Positions 7,615 to 16,585 are shown, counted from the first letter of the stretch. The stretch is 64,000 nucleotides of DNA from Ferrovibrio sp046294345 (GCA_046294345.1 JBKBJT010000006.1:52634-116633); one strand, 5' to 3'. The notes: generated by a model not told the origin, from the sequence alone. A program made the numbers and translations.

Positions 7615-8808
7615 CTAGCGCCGGTTCAGGCTTCTGAACCACGGCTCCAGCCGGCGGATCGCCTCGTCGACGACGCTGGCATCCATGCAGAAGGAGAAGC
7701 GCAGGAAGCGGCGGCCGTCGGCGGTGTCGAAATCGACGCCGGGCGCCGTCACCACGCCGGTCTCTTCCAGCATGCGCTTGCAAAAGGCCACGGAATCGTC
7801 GCTGAAATCGCCGATATCGGCATAGAGGTAGAAAGCGCCATCGGGCGGCGCGAAGCGCGTGATGCCGAAGCGCGGCAGGGCGGCCAGCAGTGCATCGCGG
7901 TTGCGTTTATACGCCAGCACGCGGGCCTGCAATTCCTCGTCGGCATCGAGCGCAGCAACGCCGGCAAGCTGCGAGAGTGTGGGCGCGGAAATCTGCAGGC
8001 TGCCATGCAGCGCCTCGATGCGCGGCACCAGCCGCTCGGGCAGCACCAGCCAGCCGAGCCGCCAGCCGGTCATGCCCCAGTATTTCGAGAAACCGTTGAT
8101 CACGATGGCGTCGTCGCCGGCAGACAGGATCGTGGCGGCCGGCTGGTCGTAGGCGACGCCGTGGTAGAGTTCGTCGACGATCAGCCACAGGCCGCGCGCA
8201 TGGCAGGCGTCATAGATTGCGCGCAGTTCGGCCGCCGACAGCATGGTGCCGGTGGGATTGGCCGGGCTGGCCACCACGATGCCCTTCACCTGCGGCGGCA
8301 AGGCCGCGATCATCGCCGGTGTGACCTGGAAACGCGTGGTGGCATCGGTGGCAACGCGATGCGGGATCAGGTCGAGCGCCTTCAGCGTGCCGCGATAGGC
8401 GGGATAGCTGGGCTCGACCACGGCCACGGTGTCGCCCGCGGAGAAGCAGGCCAGGAAGGCCAGCATAAAGCCCGACGAGGTGCCGATAGTGACGGCCACG
8501 CGCGATGCCGGAACGGCCAGGCCATGGCGGCGGCGATACAGGTTCGCGATGCCCTCGCGCAAAGGCATGATGCCGAGCGCCTCGGTGTAGCCAAGCTGCC
8601 GTCCGCTGTTCAGCGCTTTCTGCGCGGCGGCAATGGCGGCCTGCGGCGGCGGCAGGGTCGGTTCGCCCACCAGCAGATTCACCACCGTGCCGCCGGCCTT
8701 CACCCGCGCATTCACCGCCTTGAAGATCTCCCACATCTGGTAGATATCGACATCGCTGCGGGGTGAAGCCGAGGGGGTGGAGAAAACGCGGTCGGCGCTG
8801 GCGAGCAT
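7615..8808 (-). CDS. PLP-dependent class I/II aminotransferase
   Basis: A 397-residue fold-type I aminotransferase that moves an amino group between an amino acid and a 2-oxo acid. Visible landmarks are the N-terminal VVNLLVGEPTLPPP, TIGTSSGFML (phosphate pocket), SPANPTGTMLSAAEL (Asn contact), VDELYHGVAY (Asp to the pyridine N), SKYWGMTGWRLGW with the Schiff-base Lys at 242, and FLRFSF near the end with the carboxylate-binding Arg. It is the third gene of a probable run EamA exporter, VOC protein, aminotransferase; the ATG at 8808 is 7 bases after the VOC stop. Substrate unknown; proximity to an amino-acid-type exporter and Lrp regulator suggests amino acid metabolism. Confidence 0.9.
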   Translation of the reverse strand: MLASADRVFSTPSASPRSDVDIYQMWEIFKAVNARVKAGGTVVNLLVGEPTLPPPQAAIAAAQKALNSGRQLGYTEALGIMPLREGIANLYRRRHGLAVPASRVAVTIGTSSGFMLAFLACFSAGDTVAVVEPSYPAYRGTLKALDLIPHRVATDATTRFQVTPAMIAALPPQVKGIVVASPANPTGTMLSAAELRAIYDACHARGLWLIVDELYHGVAYDQPAATILSAGDDAIVINGFSKYWGMTGWRLGWLVLPERLVPRIEALHGSLQISAPTLSQLAGVAALDADEELQARVLAYKRNRDALLAALPRFGITRFAPPDGAFYLYADIGDFSDDSVAFCKRMLEETGVVTAPGVDFDTADGRRFLRFSFCMDASVVDEAIRRLEPWFRSLNRR

Positions 8809-8815
8809 GCTGATA

Positions 8816-9193
8816 TCAATCCACCGAGAAGGTGACGGCTTCGATGCGATAGCCGTCGGGGTCGAAAACAAAGCCGGCATAATAGGTCGGCGTATACTGC
8901 GGGCGCAGGCCCGGCGCGCCATTGTCGCGGCCGCCCTGGGCCAGCGCAATGGCATGGAAGGCATCCACGGCGCCGCGTGTGCCGGCCTCGAAACACAGAT
9001 GCAGGCCCGATTTCGGATTGTCGGGCACCGGGCTGGGGCTGGCATCGAGCCAGAATTGCGGCCGGCCGCGGCCATAGCCCAGGCCATGCGCGCCTTCATA
9101 GAGCCGCGTGTAGCCCAGCGGTTGCAGCACGGCATCGTAGAAGCGGCCCGAGGCGGCCAGGTCGCGCACCCCGATGGAGATGTGGTCGAACAT
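8816..9193 (-). CDS. VOC-family (glyoxalase-like) protein
   Basis: A 125-residue single vicinal-oxygen-chelate unit: MFDHISIGVRDLAASGRFYDAVL at the start (metal His at 4), GLHLCFEA in the middle (His about 65), and YYAGFVFDPDGYRIEAVTFS at the end with the metal Glu. Members are lyases, dioxygenases or resistance proteins; this one is the small, alphaproteobacterial type with unknown substrate. The Shine-Dalgarno AGGAGG is buried in a hairpin that overlaps the end of the upstream exporter gene (see that entry). Confidence 0.85.
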   Translation of the reverse strand: MFDHISIGVRDLAASGRFYDAVLQPLGYTRLYEGAHGLGYGRGRPQFWLDASPSPVPDNPKSGLHLCFEAGTRGAVDAFHAIALAQGGRDNGAPGLRPQYTPTYYAGFVFDPDGYRIEAVTFSVD

Positions 9194-9199
9194 ATATAA

Positions 9200-9219
9200 C
9201 CTCCTTAACGGTTAGGAGG
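9200..9219 (-). promoter_or_regulatory. Shine-Dalgarno-sequestering hairpin before the VOC gene
   Basis: On the minus-strand mRNA, CCTCCTAA pairs with TTAAGGAGG around a CCG loop, with one bulged A; the right arm is the VOC ribosome site, nine bases before its ATG. The TAA stop of the EamA gene (9205-9207) is inside the stem. Ribosomes finishing the exporter would melt the stem, which is the standard layout for translational coupling. Confidence 0.55.
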
Positions 9220-10179
9220 AATGTAGCGGGAAAAGGCCCCCAGAGACAATGCTCCATTGGCCAGCGCGACGCCGAGGCTGACGGCGGCGATGCCGGCCCA
9301 GGTGACGGGACCGGGCCATTCGCCGAGCAGCGGAATGGCGAGCAGGGCGGTGAGGGCGGGCGTGAGCGCGCCGAAGGCGGAAGCGCGGGCGGCACCCAGC
9401 CGGCGCACGGCGAAGCCATAGGCCGCCATACTGAGCAGGCCGGAGGCGACCGACTGGAAAAGCTGCACGCCGATCTCGAACAGCGGCGCGGCCAGCAGCC
9501 GGCTGTCCAGCGCCAGCAGATAGACCGGCAGATAGGCCAGGAAGGAAACCACATAGACCAGGGCGGCGGCCTGCCAGACGCCCAGGCCGCTTTTCTTCAT
9601 GGCGATGGTGTAGCAGGCCCACATGGCGCCGGCGGCCACGAACATCAGATCGCCGCGCCAGGTCTCGCCTGCGTCATGCAGCACCTGCCAGCCGCCGACC
9701 GCCATGGCGCCGGCCAGCATCAGGCCCATGCCGAGCCGGCGCGACGGCGTGAACCGCTCGCCCAGCAGCAAAACGGCCAGCAGGGCGGCGAAGAGCGGCA
9801 TCATGCCGGGCAGCAGGGCGCCGGCATGGGCGGCCGGCGCGAAGACCATGCCGCCGCTGCTGGTCAGGATGAAGGGCAGGCCGGCGCCGCCGACCAGCAC
9901 GGCCAGCAGCAGGGGGTGGCGCGGCTCTGTGGCCGAACGCGGCGGATGGCGCAACAGCACGGGCAGCAGCACCAGGGCCGGCAGCAGCAGGCGCAGGAAG
10001 ATCACATCCCAGAGCGTCAGGCTGCCGGTGACACCGAAGCGGGTGGCGACCAGGCCGGCCGCCCAGAGGATGACGGTGAACAGGGCGGTCGCCGCGCCCA
10101 GCAGGCGGGCCGGCTCGACATGGCGCGGTTCCGGTTGGGCCTGTGAGCCGGAGGCAGCGAGGCTGCTATGGGTGGTCAT
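9205..10179 (-). CDS. EamA-family (DMT) exporter
   Basis: An inner-membrane drug/metabolite-type permease with about ten hydrophobic helices in two EamA repeats (roughly residues 25-160 and 170-305), each closing with the LxLGE pattern (LLLGERFTPSRRLGMGLMLAG and IPLLGEWPGPVTWAGIAAV, given in part). Such proteins often export amino acids or related metabolites. The ATG at 10179 is chosen over a longer reading because GGAAATGCATC lies directly ahead and the upstream 14 residues are not conserved in type. It faces the Lrp-type gene across 128 bases, an arrangement common for exporters controlled by the neighbouring regulator. Confidence 0.88.
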   Translation of the reverse strand: MTTHSSLAASGSQAQPEPRHVEPARLLGAATALFTVILWAAGLVATRFGVTGSLTLWDVIFLRLLLPALVLLPVLLRHPPRSATEPRHPLLLAVLVGGAGLPFILTSSGGMVFAPAAHAGALLPGMMPLFAALLAVLLLGERFTPSRRLGMGLMLAGAMAVGGWQVLHDAGETWRGDLMFVAAGAMWACYTIAMKKSGLGVWQAAALVYVVSFLAYLPVYLLALDSRLLAAPLFEIGVQLFQSVASGLLSMAAYGFAVRRLGAARASAFGALTPALTALLAIPLLGEWPGPVTWAGIAAVSLGVALANGALSLGAFSRYIPPNR

Positions 10180-10307
10180 GATGCATTTCCGTGGTTGAGG
10201 TGACGGCAGAATGGCCCGCAATGCCTGAGCATGTCCTTGCTATTCCTGCCTGTTGTGGCATGATTTGAGCAATATCCACGCAATTCAAGTTCACTTTTAG
10301 GCATATC

Positions 10308-10793
10308 ATGCCAAACTCCTCGCTCGACGCCTTCGACCACAAGATTCTTGCCGCCCTGCAGGAAGACGGCCGGCTCAGCAATGTCGATCTGGCGGAAAAA
10401 GTCGGCCTGTCGCCGTCGCCATGCCTGCGGCGGGTGAAGCGGCTGGAACAGGACGGCTATATCCGCGGCTATCGCGCCGTGCTGGATCGCCGCAAGGTCG
10501 GGCTGGGCCTGACCATCTATGTGGACATCAAGGTCGAGAAGCATTCCACCGAGAATGCCGCCATGCACCAGCGCCTGCTGGAGGCGATTCCGGAAGTGGT
10601 GGCGGCCCATATGGTGTCGGGCGACGCGGATTTCGTGGCAGAGGTGGTGGTGCCCGACCTCGCGGCCTATGAGGAACTGCTGACCGAACGGCTCCTGAGC
10701 CTGCCGATGGTGAAGGATGTGCGTTCGAATTTCGTGATCCGGCCGGTCAAGATCGACGCGCCGCTGCCGCTTGGGCATCTGGGTCGGGACTGA
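10308..10793 (+). CDS. Lrp/AsnC-family transcriptional regulator
   Basis: A 161-residue regulator with an N-terminal winged helix-turn-helix (LDAFDHKILAALQEDGRLSN, then LAEKVGLSPSPCLRRVKRLEQDGYI, residues 6-53) and a C-terminal RAM/AsnC ligand-binding domain (about 65-145, with the VSGDADFVAEVVVPDLAAYE core). It would bind DNA as an oligomer and sense an amino acid. Divergent from the EamA exporter; it most likely controls that exporter and itself. Confidence 0.92.
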   Translation: MPNSSLDAFDHKILAALQEDGRLSNVDLAEKVGLSPSPCLRRVKRLEQDGYIRGYRAVLDRRKVGLGLTIYVDIKVEKHSTENAAMHQRLLEAIPEVVAAHMVSGDADFVAEVVVPDLAAYEELLTERLLSLPMVKDVRSNFVIRPVKIDAPLPLGHLGRD

Positions 10794-10982
10794 CCGTCGC
10801 CGGGCCGGATAAACCGCCGTCCCCTCGACTCTTTTCGGACGTCACCGTATAGTCCGGCGACCGCCGCAAAGCCGCCATATTGCCTGCCTAATCACTGCGC
10901 CGCCGGAAACGGCACGGAGCGGGGCGGGACGATACGGAGCGCTGCCGGTCGGGATCGTGGTTCGTATCTGCTGCAGGCCGTC

Positions 10983-13622
10983 ATGCGCTATTCGGGACTT
11001 CTTGTCCTTTTCCTGGTCGCCATCCTCAATCTGGCCGGCTGGGCCTACATGAACCGTTCGATCGAGCCGCGGCCCTGGGGCGAGGTGATCAACGGCGTCG
11101 ACTACTCGCCATTCCGCGCCGATCAGGATCCACGCAACAACCGTTTCCCCAGCGAGGCCGAGATCGACCGCGACATGCAGCTGCTGTCCGGCCAGGTGAA
11201 GCAGATCCGGACCTACTCGATGCTGGACGGCCAGGGCGAGATTGCCAAGATCGCCGGCCGTTATGGCCTGGAGGTGATGCAGGGCATCTGGCTCGACGGC
11301 CGGCTGGAGCGCAACGAGCAGGAAGTCGAGGCGCTGATCCAAGCGGCGAGCAGCCACAGCAACATCCGCCGCGTGCTGGTCGGCAACGAGACGCTGCTGC
11401 GCGCCGACATGCCGATCGAGGACCTGGTCAGCTATATCCGCCGCGTGCGTACCGGACTGGCCGGCAAGAATATCGAGGTCTCCACCGCCGAAACCTGGGA
11501 CATCTGGCTGCGCTATCCGCAGCTTGGCCGCGAGGTCGATTTCATCGCCATCCATCTGCTGCCCTACTGGGAAGGCCAGGCGCCGGACAAGGCCGTGGAA
11601 TATGCGCTGTCGCGTTACCAGCAGGTGAAGGACGCCTTCCCGACCAAGAAGGTGGTGATCACCGAAATCGGCTGGCCGTCGGAAGGCCGCATCCGCCGCG
11701 ATGCCGTGCCCAGCCCGACCAGCCAGGCCGCCTTCCTGCGCGGTTTCCTCAACATCGCCAACCAGCGCGGTCTCGACTATTTCATCCAGGAAGCCTTCGA
11801 CCAGCCGTGGAAGCGCAACATCGAAGGTTCGGTCGGCGCCTACTGGGGCGTCTACAATGCCGACCGCACGCCGAAATTTCCCATGGTGGGCCCGGTCAGC
11901 GACCGTCCGCACTGGCCGCAGCTGGCCGCCGCCTCGATCCTGCTGGCCCTGCCGCTGATGGCCTGGTTCCTGGCGCGCTGGTCGGATTTGCGTTTCTCCG
12001 GCCGCTTCTTCTTCATCGCCCTGATCCAGATTGTGACCAGCGCGCTGGTTATGGTGGTCGATTCCGGCCTGAGCAGCTACATGAGCCCGGGCATCGCGCT
12101 GATGTGGGCGATGCTGCTGCCGCTGCTGCTGCTGCTGTTCATGGTGGTTCTGGCCGAGGGACTGGAACTGTCGGAAGTGATCTGGGCCAGCCGGCGCCAG
12201 CGGCATTTCCTGCCCTTCAAGACCGACGTGGAACGCAACTGGCCCAAGGTCTCGATCCATATCCCGGCCTATAACGAGCCGCCGGAGATGCTGAAAAAGA
12301 CCCTCGATGCCCTGGCGCGGCTGGATTACCAGAATTTCGAAGTGCTGGTGATCGACAACAACACCAAGGACGAGAAGGTCTGGCGGCCGGTCGAGGAATA
12401 TTGCCGGCAACTGGGCGAGCGATTCCGATTCTTTCACGTCTCGCCGCTGAAGGGGTTCAAGGCCGGCGCGCTGAACTTCGCCCTGCGGCATACCGCAAAG
12501 GATGCCGAAATCGTCGGCGTGATCGATGCCGACTATCTGGTTGAGCCTGATTGGTTGAAATCCCTGGTGCCGTATTTCGACCGCGCCGATATCGGCTTCG
12601 TGCAGGCGCCGCAGGACCATTACGACTGGAAGAACGATACCTTCAAGGAGTTCATCAACTGGGAATATGCCGGTTTCTTCCAGATCGGCATGGTCCAGCG
12701 CAACGAGCGCGACGCCATCATCCAGCATGGCACCATGACTCTGGTGCGCAAGGCCGCCATCGATCATGTCGGCATCTGGGCCGAGTGGTGCATCTGCGAG
12801 GATGCCGAGATGGGCCTGCGCCTGCTGGCCGGTGGCTGGCATTCAGTCTACACCGACCGCCGCTTCGGCTATGGCCTGACCCCCGATACTTTCTCGGGCT
12901 ACAAGAGCCAGCGTTTCCGCTGGGCCTATGGCGCCGTGCAGATCATCAAACGGCACTGGCGCGACATGCTGCCGGGCGACGAGCGCAAGCTCGATCCCAT
13001 GCAGCGCTATCATTTCGTCACCGGCTGGATGCCATGGTTCGCCGATGCGCTTGGCCTGGTCTTCGCCATCGCCTCTCTGGCCTGGACGGTCGGCGTGCTG
13101 GTGCTGCCGAAATATTTCGAGTTGCCGCTCGCGCTGTTCCTGCTGCCGGTGGTGGCGGTGTTCGGCGCCAAGCTGGCGCAGTTCCTCTGGCTTTATAAAA
13201 TCCGCGTGCCCTGCACCCTGCGCCAGCGCCTGGGCGCCGGCCTGGCCGGTCTGGCGCTGACCTACACCATCGCCAAAGCGATGCTGTTCGGCCTGTTCAC
13301 CTCCAAGCTGCCCTTCATCCGCACGCCCAAGCACGAGGATCAGGCCGCTTTCGTGCAGGCGCTGATCATGGCACAGGAAGAGGTGCTGCTGGCCGCGCTG
13401 CTGCTGCTGGCCGGTATCGGCATGTGGAATTTCCAGGGCGGCGAGGATCCCGAAGCCCGCCTCTGGGCCATCGTGATGTGGGCTCAGTCCGTGCCGTACT
13501 GGGCCTCGCTGGTGCTGGCGGGAATCAGCACCGCGCCGAAGCCCCCAAGCAAGGGGGCAACCGCACCGGCCCAGAATACGCCCGCTGCGGCGACACCCGC
13601 CGAAGGCACGCCGGCCCAATGA
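10983..13622 (+). CDS. ndvB: NdvB-like cyclic beta-glucan synthase: GH17-like domain fused to a GT2 synthase
   Basis: An 879-residue inner-membrane protein. After an N-terminal anchor (6-22), residues about 35-300 form a GH17-type barrel with both catalytic glutamates present: VGNE (Glu 136) and TEIGWPSEG (Glu 228). Three membrane helices (about 310-400) lead to a processive GT2 domain with HIPAYNEP, DNN, the DAD of VIDADY (515/517), the catalytic CEDAEMG (Asp 607) and QRFRW (643-647), then further membrane helices and a Pro/Ala-rich tail. Domain content and size match Bradyrhizobium NdvB, which makes cyclic beta-(1,3),(1,6)-glucan for osmotic adaptation and plant symbiosis; the next gene matches NdvC. 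Recognition is from memory of the architecture. The start uses AGG nine bases upstream. Confidence 0.78.
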   Translation: MRYSGLLVLFLVAILNLAGWAYMNRSIEPRPWGEVINGVDYSPFRADQDPRNNRFPSEAEIDRDMQLLSGQVKQIRTYSMLDGQGEIAKIAGRYGLEVMQGIWLDGRLERNEQEVEALIQAASSHSNIRRVLVGNETLLRADMPIEDLVSYIRRVRTGLAGKNIEVSTAETWDIWLRYPQLGREVDFIAIHLLPYWEGQAPDKAVEYALSRYQQVKDAFPTKKVVITEIGWPSEGRIRRDAVPSPTSQAAFLRGFLNIANQRGLDYFIQEAFDQPWKRNIEGSVGAYWGVYNADRTPKFPMVGPVSDRPHWPQLAAASILLALPLMAWFLARWSDLRFSGRFFFIALIQIVTSALVMVVDSGLSSYMSPGIALMWAMLLPLLLLLFMVVLAEGLELSEVIWASRRQRHFLPFKTDVERNWPKVSIHIPAYNEPPEMLKKTLDALARLDYQNFEVLVIDNNTKDEKVWRPVEEYCRQLGERFRFFHVSPLKGFKAGALNFALRHTAKDAEIVGVIDADYLVEPDWLKSLVPYFDRADIGFVQAPQDHYDWKNDTFKEFINWEYAGFFQIGMVQRNERDAIIQHGTMTLVRKAAIDHVGIWAEWCICEDAEMGLRLLAGGWHSVYTDRRFGYGLTPDTFSGYKSQRFRWAYGAVQIIKRHWRDMLPGDERKLDPMQRYHFVTGWMPWFADALGLVFAIASLAWTVGVLVLPKYFELPLALFLLPVVAVFGAKLAQFLWLYKIRVPCTLRQRLGAGLAGLALTYTIAKAMLFGLFTSKLPFIRTPKHEDQAAFVQALIMAQEEVLLAALLLLAGIGMWNFQGGEDPEARLWAIVMWAQSVPYWASLVLAGISTAPKPPSKGATAPAQNTPAAATPAEGTPAQ

Positions 13623-13672
13623 TCGGGCCCCGGTGATGACCCCGGCTGTTCTCTAGTGTAACGGATCCAGAC

Positions 13673-15517
13673 ATGCACGCGCCGACACCGAGGCCGGCCA
13701 CCCGCTTCCTGCTGCTATTGTTGAGCATCGTACTGGCGGCGGGCCTCACCATTCTGGCCTGGTGGCTGCCGAACCGGCCGGTGCAGGTGGGCCACGACCC
13801 CGCCGGACCGAAGGTCGGCATGATCGAGAGCCTATCCTTTGCGCCGTTCCGGCGCGGGCAGGGACCGCTGAACAAGATTTATCCCTCTGCCGAGCAGGTG
13901 GAGGAAGATCTGGCGAGCCTGCAGGGCATCACACGGGGCGTGCGGACCTATACGGCCCGCGAGGGATTGGAGGTCGTGCCGGCCAAGGCCGGCCAGTATG
14001 GCCTGCAGGTGATGCAGGGCATCTGGCTGGGCCGCGAGCCGGACATCAACGCGGCCGAGGTGGAGGCCGGCATCCGGCTGGCCAACCAGTATCCCGATAC
14101 CATCAAGTCGGTGATCGTGGGCAACGAGGTGCTGCTGCGCAAGGACCTCACGGTCGATCAGCTGATCGCGCAAATCCGCAAGGTGAAGGCGGCCGTGAAG
14201 CAGCCGGTGACCTATGCCGATGTGTGGGAATTCTGGCTGCGATTTCCGCAACTGCTGGACGAGGTCGACTTCGTCACCGTGCATTTCCTGCCCTACTGGG
14301 AAGACATGCCGATCGGTGTCGCCCATTCCATGCCGCATATCATGGATGTGTATCGCACCGTGCAGGCCAGGCTGCCGGGCAAGCCGGTGGTGATCGGCGA
14401 GGTCGGCTGGCCCAGCCAGGGCCGCTCACGCCGCGAGGCGATCCCGTCGCCCATCGAGGCCGCGGGCTTCATTACCGATTTCCTGCAATTGGCCGAGCGC
14501 GAGAACCTGTCCTACAATCTGGTCGAGGCCTTCGACCAGCCATGGAAGGAACGCCTGGAAGGCACCGTCGGTGCGGCCTGGGGCGTACTGGACGAGGTGC
14601 GTCAGCCGAAATTCGAGATCGGTGGCAAGGTTTCCAACCTGCCGCAATGGCCGCTGTTCGCCGGCCTCTCGCTGTTGCTTGGCTTGATCCTGATGGTGGT
14701 GCGTGCGCAGCAACTGGCGGCCCTGCCGCCGCGCGCGATGCTTATCGCCGTGCTGTTCGCGCAGGGGCTGGGCGCGTTGCTCGGCGCCACCATCGAGCAT
14801 GGCCTGGAATACAATTACTCGCCACGGCACCTGATCGAATTCGCCGTGCTGGCCGCGATGCAGGGCGTGTTCGCCGCCCTGCTGTTCGCCGAACTGCTCG
14901 ACCGTCTGGCAGGGCGCGGACCTGCAGCGTTTCCCGTGCGCAGCCTGGGCCAGAGCTTTGCCGAACTGCGCCGTTTCGCGCCGCTTCAATTCGGATTCGG
15001 CCGCGCGCGGGCGGATGCCGACACGCTCGCCAGTTTCGCGGTGCTGCAGCGCGCGCGGCTGGCGGAGTGGCTCTATAGTCTGCTGGCGCTCTGGGCCGTT
15101 TATCACGGCATCATGCTGGTGGTTGCCGGCCGCTACCGGGATTTCCCGATCGACTATTTCCTGCTGCCGGTCGTGGGCTTCATCATGCTGCGCCTGCTCA
15201 GCGGCGGGCGTGAGGATGGCCTGGCAAGGTTCGCCCTGGCCGCAGGTTTTGCGCGGCCGCTTGCCGCGCCTGATGCCGGATTGCGGATGGGCTGGGAGGT
15301 GGTGCTGGTTTTCCTGCTGCTGAGCCTGCCAGTGCTGGTGCTCCTGATCGAAACGCTCCACAACCGCGAGGCAATATACTGGTGCGCCATCATGGTGCTC
15401 TACACGGTGCCGCTGCTGGGTAACCTGTTGATGGGCCGCGCCATGGCCGGATACGGCGCTGGATCCGGGGCCGGCCCGGTGGACAAAGCAATTGCCCAAT
15501 CCCCTCCCAGCCGGTAA
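13673..15517 (+). CDS. ndvC: NdvC-like GH17-domain membrane protein
   Basis: A 614-residue protein: N-terminal anchor (about 10-27), a GH17-like domain (about 45-310) with catalytic Glu 152 (VGNEVLLRKD) and Glu 243 (GEVGWPSQG), and then about eight membrane helices to the end. The GH17 part is clearly a paralogue of the one in the upstream gene (both have MQGIWL, WLRxPQL, DQPWK and the same ~91-residue spacing of the two Glu). Bradyrhizobium ndvC, also about 62 kDa and adjacent to ndvB, is needed for beta-(1,6) linkages in the cyclic glucan; a similar transglycosylase or branching role is inferred. Separated from ndvB by 50 bases, likely one transcript. Confidence 0.75.
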   Translation: MHAPTPRPATRFLLLLLSIVLAAGLTILAWWLPNRPVQVGHDPAGPKVGMIESLSFAPFRRGQGPLNKIYPSAEQVEEDLASLQGITRGVRTYTAREGLEVVPAKAGQYGLQVMQGIWLGREPDINAAEVEAGIRLANQYPDTIKSVIVGNEVLLRKDLTVDQLIAQIRKVKAAVKQPVTYADVWEFWLRFPQLLDEVDFVTVHFLPYWEDMPIGVAHSMPHIMDVYRTVQARLPGKPVVIGEVGWPSQGRSRREAIPSPIEAAGFITDFLQLAERENLSYNLVEAFDQPWKERLEGTVGAAWGVLDEVRQPKFEIGGKVSNLPQWPLFAGLSLLLGLILMVVRAQQLAALPPRAMLIAVLFAQGLGALLGATIEHGLEYNYSPRHLIEFAVLAAMQGVFAALLFAELLDRLAGRGPAAFPVRSLGQSFAELRRFAPLQFGFGRARADADTLASFAVLQRARLAEWLYSLLALWAVYHGIMLVVAGRYRDFPIDYFLLPVVGFIMLRLLSGGREDGLARFALAAGFARPLAAPDAGLRMGWEVVLVFLLLSLPVLVLLIETLHNREAIYWCAIMVLYTVPLLGNLLMGRAMAGYGAGSGAGPVDKAIAQSPPSR

Positions 15518-15565
15518 AACCGACGCTCACCCGTTTGACGTAACGTAAGTTCTGGGAGGAACCTT

Positions 15566-16528
15566 ATGAGCCATACCCGCCGGACATTTGTCGCCGCTGC
15601 GGCGCTGTCCCTGTCCCTTGCCGTCGCCGCGGGCTCGGCCAAGGCGCAGGATTTCGTCAACATCCTGACTGGCGGCACCTCGGGCGCCTATTATCCGATC
15701 GGTGTTGCGTTGTCGAACGTCTACACCAAGGCGATTCCGAACGCCAAGGTGCAGGTGCAGCCGACCAAGGCCAGCGTCGAGAACCTCAACCTGCTCAATA
15801 CCAGCAAGGGCGAGATCGCGCTGACGCTGGGCGATACGCTGTCGAATGCCTGGAAGGGCGATGCCGAAGCCGGCTTTCCGCAGAAGCTGACGTCGCTGCG
15901 GGTGATCGCGGCCGCCTACAACAACTACATCCAGATCGTCGCCAGCAAGGACTCGGGCATCAAGACGCTCGCCGACCTGAAGGGCAAGCGCATCTCCGTC
16001 GGTGCGCCGAAATCGGGCACCGAGATCAATGCCCGCGCCGTGCTCGGCGCCGCCGGCCTGACCTACAAGGATTTCGCCAAGGTCGAATATCTCGGCTTCG
16101 GTGAATCGGTCGATCTGATGAAGAACCGCCAGATCGACGTCACCCTGCAGTCGGCCGGCCTGGGCGTCGCCTCGATCCGCGACCTCGCCAACTCGATCGA
16201 CATCGTCGTCGTGTCGGTTCCGGCCGACGTGGTGAAGAAGATCGGCGATCCGGCCTATCTGACCGACACGATCCCGGCCGGCACCTACAAGGGCCAGGAT
16301 GCCGCCGTGCCGGCCGTGGCGGTGGGCAATTACTTCGTCAGCACCAGCAAGGTCAGCAACGATCTCGCCTACAAGATGACCAAGGCGATGGTCGAGGGCC
16401 TCGACCAGCTTTACGCGGCGCATTCCGCCGCCAAGGGCATCGAAAAGGCCAAGATGGCCGCCAACCCGCCGGTGCCGCTGCATCCGGGCGCGGAGAAGTA
16501 CTACAAGGAAGCGGGGCTGCTGAAGTAA
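15566..16528 (+). CDS. TAXI-family TRAP transporter solute-binding protein
   Basis: A 320-residue periplasmic receptor. MSHTRRTFVAAAALSLSLAV to GSAKAQD is the signal peptide; the mature start DFVNILTGGTSGAYYPIGVAL is the TAXI ligand-pocket strand (shown in part), with SVGAPKSGTEINARAV and the C-terminal LHPGAEKYYKEAGLL also typical. It captures a small organic acid or amino acid and passes it to the fused permease encoded next. A strong GGGAGG site precedes the ATG. A GC-rich hairpin lies between this gene and the permease, which may raise receptor over permease expression. Confidence 0.94.
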   Translation: MSHTRRTFVAAAALSLSLAVAAGSAKAQDFVNILTGGTSGAYYPIGVALSNVYTKAIPNAKVQVQPTKASVENLNLLNTSKGEIALTLGDTLSNAWKGDAEAGFPQKLTSLRVIAAAYNNYIQIVASKDSGIKTLADLKGKRISVGAPKSGTEINARAVLGAAGLTYKDFAKVEYLGFGESVDLMKNRQIDVTLQSAGLGVASIRDLANSIDIVVVSVPADVVKKIGDPAYLTDTIPAGTYKGQDAAVPAVAVGNYFVSTSKVSNDLAYKMTKAMVEGLDQLYAAHSAAKGIEKAKMAANPPVPLHPGAEKYYKEAGLLK

Positions 16529-16551
16529 GCCATCGCTAGGCCTGATTACAG

Positions 16552-16585
16552 CGCCGGCGCCGGGGCGGAAGCCATGGCGCCGGCG
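16552..16585 (+). promoter_or_regulatory. intercistronic hairpin between receptor and permease
   Basis: CGCCGGCGCC (16552-16561) and its perfect reverse complement GGCGCCGGCG (16576-16585) enclose a 14-base loop, extendable by a G-U and an A-T pair. The right arm is followed by only three T, so it may act as an mRNA 3' stabiliser or partial terminator rather than a full stop. Confidence 0.55.

Noticed and set aside
8809..9135. N-terminal extension of the aminotransferase frame
   Set aside because: It overlaps the VOC gene in another frame and has no aminotransferase features.
10842..12842. A 666-codon open frame on the minus strand opposite ndvB
   Set aside because: It lies wholly antisense to a gene with clear GH17 and GT2 motifs, is His/Gln/Arg-rich with no domain, and is typical of shadow frames in GC-rich coding DNA.
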